A program made the translations under genes and the position numbers. Below are positions 32,638 to 42,800 of a DNA stretch of 64,000 nt, piece after piece. How positions within the stretch are numbered: the stretch's first letter is position 1; the number at the start of each line of letters is the position of its first letter. Source of the DNA: Euglena gracilis (Eukaryota; Euglenida; Euglenophyceae; Euglenales); contig CP154957.1 of assembly GCA_039621445.1 (NCBI GenBank), positions 12,855,462 to 12,919,461 on the forward strand. Direction: 5' to 3'. Under the pieces are notes generated by a model. It was not told the DNA's origin and ran no database searches. It worked only from the letters and a program-made list of their open reading frames with translations.

Positions 32638-35600
32638 GCGCTGCCTGACGGAAGTGGCTGCTTTGCGACCATTGTCCCAGTCAGGAGTCTCATTTGGGGA
32701 ATATCTGGCTGATGGCGCGCGTGTTTTGAAACTTTATTTGGGCGAAGGTCTGTTTGCTTATGGATTTGCTGTACACCCTCCTGTTGTTACTCATCCGAAA
32801 TTTGCCACTGAAAGCTTGATTGGAAAGGAAAAGTTTTTTCCTATGGGGGATTTGTGCTTTGCGCTATTTCTTTGTGGCTTCTTTGTGTTTTCCTGCTTTT
32901 TTTCTTCGCAATTTTCGAGCAGGAAATGACTTTCTTGTAATGTCAAGTGTTTCTCTGCGACCAAGTTTTTCTCAGTTTTTCACCAGAATGTTTCCAAAAT
33001 TTGCGCTTTAAAACTGCCGCTTGGCCAAAGAGAAGCCAAGAGAACATGGCTTGAATGTTGAATGGCTTGAAAAGTCGAAAGTTAAAAGTTGAAAAGTCGA
33101 AAGTTAATCGTCGAAAAAACGATCTTTTTTGATAGTCCAAATTTTTTGGATCCCCTGCCCTAGGAAGTTGTCACGTCACTTGAAACCATCTCCTACCCCG
33201 GGAATTTGTCCCCTTGTGGCCTGCACCGGCCGACTTGTCATGTCAGAAGTTTCAGGGTAGTGTCAGCAAGGCCGTTGATTTGTGAGGAACAATTTTCAGG
33301 GAGGTACCAACGTTTTCCTGGTGTTGGCGCGTGCTTTTTTTTGCCGAGAAATTTTCGAATTTTCAACCATCCTGACAACGGAATTTCTTTTTCAAAATGT
33401 GCTGTGGGGCAGGCTTCTTTTTTAATTGGAACTCCCCCGGGAGTTTCTGCACTGGGGGTCTGGGTTTCATGCCAAGCTGGAAGATTTCTGGGAAATGCTT
33501 TCTGGTGGGGGGCGGGAGGTCCCTCCGGGGACCTGCACCACTGTGGATGGGTGTCCCCCAGGGTCTTGGACAAAGCCTGGCGGGTCACGCTATAAATCAT
33601 AAAACTCCGTCAGTTTGGTTTTTGTATATTTGCCCCCCCCCGCACCGTATTCAAGCAGATCCTCCAGGGGAACCCAGCATTCCTTCTTGTGCTTTCGAGT
33701 GGCACTAACTGGATCTGCAAGTCAGTCCAACCCCTTCTTTATGTCGCCAGCAAGCGCCTATTCAACCACCTGGAAAAGCAGTTGCCTCCCTCTCCCCAGA
33801 CAGGGGAGCCTGAGACTGGGCGGCGGCATCTCACTCATCTCCCTGCCGCTCGCCACCAGGTAACAGGTCGCTGCCCACACTGTGCTGAAAAGCCGTCATA
33901 GTTTGCTGCGAGGGGGGTTATTTGTTTGCATTGGTCAATGACACCTTTCAGCCACAGATCTCTCCTGGAAAGGGTTGATGAAATAAGAGCCCCGTCGAAT
34001 TTTTTGGAAAAATAGGAATTGACCCCTTATAATTGCGTAATTCTCAAATGGGTTTTTCTGATTTTTTTTAACCTTTTTCTGATTTTGGCCCTTTCTATGT
34101 GATTGCATTGCATTTTTCGAGACGAGTTTTGTTCGTTTTTCAAAAGTATTGTCTTTTGGATCTCCTTTTGGACCCTTTTGTGGGATGGCTTTTTTTTTGG
34201 CTGAGATTTTCAGTCGAAATCCAAACAACCTCCCCCAGGGATTTTCAGTTTCTCTTTGCGCCGAAAACTTTTTGCACCTGCCAGCCGGGCTGCGGACCCC
34301 CCCCCCCCCGGGTCTGCTGAAATAAAGTTGGGTACAGCCCAGCGAAGCCAGGCTGGACCGAAAATTTTTTCGGTGCAAAGCGCCAAAAATTTGGGGAAAG
34401 GGGCAAAAAAAAGGCCAAAAATGGCATTTTTGGATGGTTTTTGGGATTGAACCTCTAATTTGGCTGAAAATTTTTGCTTGGCCCCCGAAGAAGTCTTCCT
34501 CACACACAAACTTGGCCCCCGAAGGTTGGCCTTCGGCCTGTTGCACATGGCCGCCAAAATTCTGAACATTCAAACTTGACCCCCGTAAGGTTGCCCCCCC
34601 CCCCCCGACCTTGTTGCCAATCATGGCCTGCCAAGCGCCCAGGGGGGGGGAGGTAGGATGCCATACTCTGTCCTCCACCCCGATGCTGTTGACCCCACTG
34701 GTTTTTGACCCGTGGGCTGTTGGGCCCAATTGGCCCCCCAAAGTTGACTCCCCCTTTATTGGATCCAACCTGACCCCCACATAATTTTTTCTAGGTTCAA
34801 GAATGCACTACGGGGAATGCTTTCCCTGCAGGATGAGTGTGTCTTCTTCGAAGTGGTTGGGATACATCAAAAACACAAAGTTTTTAAGATGATGTCCCAT
34901 GATGATATGGTGTCTTGAGAATTCATCCAGTTGTGTGGCATATGAGCTCAAGTGTGGGGAGAGTGACCCCCCAGGGCTGTTGGGCCCAACTTGACCCGGA
35001 GTTGACCCTCCCCTGTTGGGCAACTTGATCTGGGTTGGTAACACAGGGGTTCCCCAGAACGGGTGCCAACCTCCCAACCTCCCCCAGCCCCCGGGTCCCA
35101 GAACAACACCTCTGAATGAAGGAATCTCTGCTTCAATTTATTATGCCCGCCTCGCCTGCAGTTCGAAAGAGGGATCAGCGCCCCTCAAGTGCCGACTCAT
35201 CCCTCTCCTCCACAGGAGCGCTGGGCTGGTCCTGGGCCCGGTGCTGCTGGTGTTCGCGGCGTGCGTCACGGGCTTCACGCTCGTCCTCCTGACGGACTGC
35301 CGCGTGCACACCGGCCTGCACACGTTCCACGAGCTCGGGCCATACCTGCGCTGATTTGTCTCGGCTGCCCCCTTTCCCCAGAATGAAGCCTGCAGTTTTT
35401 GGTTGGGATGTATTTCCTTTTTTTTTTTTTTTTTTTTTCTTATCTCCGCTTTACCTACCAATCACTCCTGAATGAAGTTGCGAAGTCGGGTTTTGCAGGA
35501 CCATCACCCTCCCCCCCAATCAGGAGATTACACCTCCCCCTCTTTTCCAGCGACAGGGCTTGTCCATCCCCCCAATCAGTGCCATGTTTTTTTTGATACA

Positions 35601-36842
35601 ACGTTTGCTCCAAAAGCATGGGAGTAATTTGTGTGGATTGATTGTATTTTTGTTGAAAAAGGCACAAAAATGACCAAAATTTTTAAAAGCCACAAATATT
35701 GTGGCTCAAATGCCAAAAAGTGGCAAGAAGGAAGGCTGATGCCTCCCCAAATAATTATTTCAAATGACTGAAGTTGGCATGAGCTTTAGATTTAGAGTTT
35801 GAATTTGTGCAAGATTTCAACAAACAGCCAAACTTTTTAACCCGGAAGACCGACCCATCCTTCTGAGGGTGGGTCGGTCTGGGGCCGGACGACGGGGGGG
35901 GGGGGGCGAGGCTGACGGCCTTGGTTTGGGTTTCGGTGCGAAGCACTGCAAATTTTTTAGGAAATGCCCTTTGACGGCCCAATTTTTTGGGTGTCCCCCC
36001 AAGGGTGGGGTTATCTCTGGGGGCCTTGAAAAGAAACTTGGGCCAAAAGTCGCCTACAAGTTGGCTAAACAGTACCAACAGTGGCCAAAAGTGGCCAAAA
36101 ATGCCAAAAAAGACCAAGGAGTAGCCAACCTGATGAAATTAGCCAAAGAGGACCAAAACAGCCTTAAACATCCATCTTTCCCCATTTAAGGCCAATTTTA
36201 GTCATCATTCTGGTCATCATTTCCCTTGCCAGTTAGGACCACCGAAGCAGTTTGTTTGGCCAAAGGTTTTTCGAAAGGCCCTCAAGGCAAAGCCGAACAG
36301 GAACCCGGAAACCCTGTGGTTGGTGGTGCCCCCCTCCCTTCATTTTTCCCATAATTTTTGCATTTTATGCATTCTGCGGCAAAGAATGTTGCCCCTCAAT
36401 TACCCCCTTCCAGATGTCGAAACGGTCGAGATTGAAAGCCATTTCTATTATGCTCCAAGCATCCATAGGGATTAAAAAAGCCTCCATTTTGGGGGGACTT
36501 TCCCAATACTTTGGCTGGAAGGAGGCTTCCAAGGGTTGAATGGGCACCTTGTAACCATGTGGGTGGTGGGCATTCCATTGCTGAGTATTTCTCTGTCCAG
36601 ACCCTGATTGACTGACCGCCGGGCTGATTTGCTTTTTTTCCCAGAGGAAAGAACCTGTTTTGGCTGGGATCCCTCTGGGGTGTGTTGGGCAGAAAATAAA
36701 AAAATACCAAAATTGCCAAATCAGGAGTGTTCTTGTTGTTGTGCCTTTGTGTTGGGTGTGGAGCGTGGTTTGTGTATTTTGAGGTTTTTTTTTGTCTAAA
36801 GTCATGCTTTGCACGGTGCACAGCAGGGGTTGTGAATGTTTC

Positions 36843-36884
<42 letters not shown>

Positions 36885-39800
36885 CGCGTGTGTTACCTCC
36901 CCGAGAAGCTGTCCTGCCCGAGAACCTGCCAGGGTCCCCGTTCCGCCAACCTGTCAGATTAGGAAGTTGTCAGGGTCCCCGCTACCGGCCAACCTGTCAG
37001 GTGACAGTTTCCCAGGGGAGGGGGGTAGGTGTGTGTGTTATGTCTGTGTGTGGTGTGTTGGAAGGCTCTCTCCTCAGCAGGGGCATGGCCAGGACAGAGA
37101 GCCCTCGGCCGCCACGCGGGGGCGCTAACCATCAAGGCCAGCATCGTGGCCAACAACTTCACCGTCTGCATCGCGCTGTTCCTCGTCGTGGCGGACGTCG
37201 TGCTGCGCTGCTCCGCGGAAAATGGCTGGGGGACCGGGGTGACCTTCGCATGTTCCGGAAATCAGCGTCGCTGGTGTCTCATGACTTAAATGCCCATCTT
37301 AAGGAACACCCGCCAAACAAAATGTTTCCTGAAAGAATTTGGTCTGAGGCAGTGGTTGGAGTGACGACCCCTGAGATGAACATTTTTGGGAATCGTTTTG
37401 GGGTCTGGAAAATGGGGAGGGTGAGCAAGGGGATGTCTACGGGGCCCCACCTCCATAGGGTCCAGCACAGGGAGCCGCTTAAACCAAAGTGACCCATCCC
37501 CCCAGGGGGGTCCAGCCAGCCAGCCTCTTCCAACCAGCAGCCTTTCTCCAGCCCCAGACCCCCGTCCTCCCCCCCATTGACGAGTTTTAATCATTTTCCA
37601 GCCGCCCGAAGCGCTCCTGGATGGTAGTGCATTTTTGATGGTCGGGGGGTGCAAAAATGGGCTAAAAATGGGCGAAAATGGGTCGAGAAAGGGCTGACAA
37701 ACGCAAATTTTGGCTTAAAAATCGATTTTTTTTTGCACAGTTTTTTGGGTTTTTTTGGAACTTCGATTTTTTGGTTCGAGCAGGTCGGGCCCAGTTACAG
37801 CCAGGGAACCCCCATGGGGGGGGATGGAGGGTCAAGCAACAGCCTTTTCCAGCCAGACCAAATTTTCCAGCCTCTGAGCTGGACCCCTGGGGGGGGGGGT
37901 CGTTAATGACGCCCTGGACCACGGCCGTGTTTTTCATTACCTGCCCGAAGCGGCAAGAGGGGAGGGGGATTTCGAAGCCTCTTTTGTTGGATGGGTGGTT
38001 TGCTCTTCCCCTAGAGGGACAAGAGCTCAGCGACCGTCCACCTCGGGAGCGGTGTGCTTCTTCGGGACGGGCCACGACCGCCCCCGTAGCCCACCGTGAC
38101 CGACGATTCCTTCCTCCGACTTTTTTTTGATGATGATTTGCAAGGCAAACACAACTGTAGGGAAGGGGGCTGGTGGGGCAGGCAGTGGACAGAGACACTC
38201 GCAACGTGCTCATCGCCAACGTGCGTCCCGATCCAAATCCAGGGCGCAATTTGATCCTCCAGGAGGGAAGCCGGGACCCAGCTCCTTAAAACGTTGCCGC
38301 CGTCGTCACACTTTCTCCGGCGTATTCCCGGCCACCACTGGAGTCAAGAACCAAACCACAGGCAGACACATTTTTTTTATTTGACAGACGTGATTAGCAG
38401 TGACAAAGGTTCATCGGAATCGATGAGTTGGGTGCCCCGGCGCAAAGGTCCCCCCAGCCCACTGCCCGTCGGCAAGACCGGCGTCCTGTGGCTCGCCTTC
38501 GCCCTCGTGCTGCCCCTCGCCCTGTGCCGGCGCCTCGCCTCCCTGCAGTACGCCTGCGCCGCCGCCATCGCCGGCGTCTTCGCGTTCCTCTTCATGGCGG
38601 TCGTCACGGTGCTCACTGAGGTGTGCGACCGGTGACGACGTGTTCCCACCCCACCCCCCCCCCCCAACTGACGTCGGATGTCTGACAGACAAAGTGCGCG
38701 CTCTGTGGTCCCATGGGCGGGTTCTGGAGGTGACAGGTCAATGCTGTCCAACCCCCGAGCAACAATGGCGTTCCCGGTGTCCTTCCAGGGAGCTCCCAAC
38801 ATGGCCGACCTGCCACCCCTGGCGAAGTGGACCTCTTCGCAGAGCTGCCCTCGTGACACCCGTCCATCTTTGTTCTGTGACTGGCTCTTCGCAGGCTCAG
38901 GGTTTCTGGAAGGTTTGCAGATTGCAAGATTGGAAGATTTCTCCTTCCACATTTCTAAAAATTTGATTCTTGCTCATTATTGGACCACTTTGCTACCATT
39001 TCCCTAGGCGATACCATGGGTGGTGGGTTGTTCCCACCCGTATGTCTTTCATTTGGGCTTTTCGGCCTTTTTTTTTACCATTTTTCTCACATTTGGCTGG
39101 CAAAATGGCTTTTTCGCTGTTTTGCCGGCGGCGAAACGGCTTTTTTGCCGTTTTGCCAGCGGCGAAACGGCTTTTTTTTTTCGCCATTTTGCCATCGGCG
39201 AAACGGCTTTTTCGCCGTTTTGCCGACGGCAAAACCGCTTTTTTGCCGTTTTGCCGAAAAGCCGTTTTGAAACAAATTGGCTTTTGATGGGTGGGAACAG
39301 TGCAGTAGTCGCCCACCACCGGACCCTGGACAAGAGAGATTTTCATCCTCTGGCAGAAGGTATTTTTGTCAGGATTGTTCTGTGACTATCCGCCCCGACA
39401 AAAAATAATTATGATGCTTTGACTGAAGTCTGCAAAGTTCTGGTGGGTGCTCTCCCATGTGGGGGGGGGGGCGCCCTAGAACTGGCACCTTTCTTCTATT
39501 GAGCATTTTTTCCCCCAGTCTGAGAACCCAGCTTTTCGATATTGTTGTGAAATGCCTGATTGTGCCAATGGTAGATAGCAGCTGTGCTATCCAAAGAGTT
39601 CCGTCACTCTGATATGAAGTGTCTATCGTTCTGCATCCCTTTGAAACCGACTGCAGACTCAGACCTTGCCTGCCTGTGACACTTGGCAGATGGCAGCTTT
39701 TCCCATCTGGGGGGGGGGCTCATACGGCGCAGCACACACCGCCCCGAGTGTAGGTCTGGCTGTCGACGCACTCTTCGCCCTGCCGCTCTGCTGCCTGGCG

Positions 39801-42800
39801 TTCGCCTGCCAGTTCATCTTGCTGCCCATCGTCAACACGTGCCCACCCCGCACCGTGGAGGGGGTCATGCGCAGGGGAGCCCCAGCCTGTGTCGTTGCGA
39901 GCCTGCATGGAACAGGAGAGGCGTCGGTTTGCCAGGATGAGCTGTTTAGGGAGAGGGTTGGGGGGGTGGACAGCCTGCCTTTGTAGCGCTGGACCGAAAA
40001 TGGTTCATTTGGTCATGCCACTGTTTCGGTTGGGGGGGGGTGTCCCTTCAGAGGGGGGGGGGTCCACATTACCCCCACCCCCCTGACCGTGGTTTCACCG
40101 CGGTGTGAACCCTCCCCCCAAATTATACCCCCCCCCAAATAATACCCCCCCCCCCTGGGGTTCGACTTCGGCGACCCCCCCCCCAGTTTCGGATTTTGAC
40201 CTGAAAATGTAGGTAAAAAGCACAAAGCACATCTCTGACAACAAATTACGAAAAGAAATCGATTTTTCTGGATCATCTGACCTCCAAGAATGCTAAATAT
40301 AATGAGAAAGTACAAAAAATGACCCCAAAGGGGGATTTTGGCACTATTTTGGGTCCTACGGGACTTCGAAAAATTTCGAAAACTTTGGGGTGCTATTGCC
40401 CCCCCCCCCCAAGTAATACCCCCCTCGGGCCGAGACTTCGGGCGAAAAAATAATACCCCGAGGGTATTATTTGGGGGGGTTTAACTGCGGTGAAAATTGC
40501 CGTGTGTCCTCCTGTGTGTTTTGGCTCCTCCTTGGGAAGGGGCTTGCCTGGGGATGTGTTTGGCCCCCGATGCGGCGAAAGCACCGCGGTGCGCCATCGG
40601 GCTAGACACCCCCGCCTGAACTCATTCACTTTGTTGGAATATGTGCTGGGTCGGACCAAAGGCAGCACGCGCTTTCCCGAGGCTGTTGTGGTGCGTGGCA
40701 GAGCAGTGAAGGCCCCTGAAAATCATCATTTTTCAGATACCCAAAAATAAATCCATTATTTCAGCGCTTCGCACCATGTGTAAAATTGCATCAAAATTCA
40801 GATTTTGCAGTCTGTCCTCATGTCAACCACCTACAAAACAGATATTTTTTTCAGGGTCAAAACTTCGAGGGGTCTTTTGGATTTTCAATGGGTCAGCCTT
40901 TGGAGGTTTGGGGGGGGTAGGCATCCCTGAACCCCCCAAGCTTGAGCCCCCCCCCCCCAATAAGACTAGGCCGACCGAGCAGAAATCCAAAAAAGACACC
41001 CAAAATTTAGGACCCTCATCACGGCGCAAAGCTCCGGGTCGGTGAAAAACTTGCATGGAATGCTATCAAAAATACCTAATTTTATGCAAAAAAATGAAAA
41101 TTGAAAAACGATATTTTGACACTTTTCAAACACAAAAAACATGGGGCAGTTCAATTCACACCAACTTATGACACACGAAGCGCCGCAGGAAATTTTTGTT
41201 GTTTTTAGAAACCCGAAAAATGACGATTTTCCGGGCCTGGGTTGGTCAAGAAAAGTCCAACCCCCCCCCCCCCCCCGGAGGTTCCAGTGACAAACCCAAA
41301 AATAACACCTGGGTCTTATTTTTTTGTGGGGGATGGCTGAGGAGGAACCTTTGCTGTCCTCCCTCCTGCCACCCTCTCGGCCCAGGGTCTGCCCTGACCC
41401 GGCCGCCCGTCATTGTCGCCAGCGTGCAGGGTTTTTTTTCAGTCTTGGACCCCCGTGGGGGGAGGGGGGGGTTGGGTGGGTGGGTCTGGCTGAGCCCCCC
41501 CCCCCCCCCCCAGGTGGCCCCAGGGGGTGGGATATATTTTTCGGCGCCTTTGGCGCCGAAATTTTTTTGAAAAATGTGCATTTTTTAGCATTTTTCGCGA
41601 TTTTTGGCCATGTTTGGGGAAAGTCGATGGGTCCCCCGGGGGGCCCCCCAAGGGGGGCCCCCTGGGGGTGGGTGGGTGGGGGGACCCCCCTCCCCCCGGT
41701 CTTAAAAAAACCCCTGCCAGCGTGGCAGTCTCGTGCGTGCTGTACATTGTGGCGATGACGGCGGTGAACGTCAAGGTGGCCGGCGGGCCGCTAGACGGCA
41801 ACGTGCTCATGAACTACAGCGTGGACGTGCGCCGCCACCCACAGACCGCCGCCACGGCCAGGGCACCCGCCAACCCGGCAATTTTTTAGACTTGAAATTG
41901 CTAAATAAACACCCAAAAACGCGTTTTCTGAATAAACCTCTTGGGAGGTCATTTTTCTTGTCTCAAGTCAGATACCAGGAGTGCTTTGTCGTTTTTTTTT
42001 CACATATTGAATTGAAGGAACGTCAAATTGTCATGTTTTGTGCTGAAAAACTGCAGCATTTCTGCATTTTGACCATCATCGTGATAACCGGGATTGTTGC
42101 TTTGGCTTTTGTCTTCCATTTTGGCAGCCACTTCTCTGCCCCCAATCATGGCGTTCACTGCTGCTCTTCTCCTCACCATCCCTGTCTTCCATTTTGAGTG
42201 CCGCGAGAACCTTTGCCAGGCTTCGGCTGTGAGTTTCTGTTTTCACATATTGCTCCCCCCACACAGTCACACAGTGGGTTTGTTTCACCATTCCAAGGGC
42301 TTTCTGAAGACACATGCAACACCAAGGTTTTCCCAATCAGGGCTTGCACGTATTTTCATCAGGCATAAAAAATAAACGAAAAATGTACATTTGCAGAAGC
42401 CAGACTTGTGGAAGATTTTCATTTTGATCCCACTTCCAGCGGCTTGGTTTCATCCACTGATCCAGCAGGGGAGCGTTGTTGTTGTGCTCCTGGATTTTGT
42501 GGACAACACGGGTGAGGGGGGAGGGCTGTTTGAAAAGTATCCACACGCGCATGCGTGTCCGCCCTGGCCTTACAAAACAGTGTCTACACGGTCTAAACCT
42601 GCCGCCGATGCTCTCCTGTTCCCCGCCGATTATGACGCCTCGGATGACGAAGCTGAGGAGCCAGAGCCCGACTCCAAGGATGGAGTGTATGGGGCGCTGG
42701 GCCAGCACCCGCCCTCCGCACACAACCCTGCCACGGCCGAGGTGTGTGCATGTTTGTTGTTTGTGTGTATGCTTGTTGTTTGTGTGTATGTCTGTTGTTT

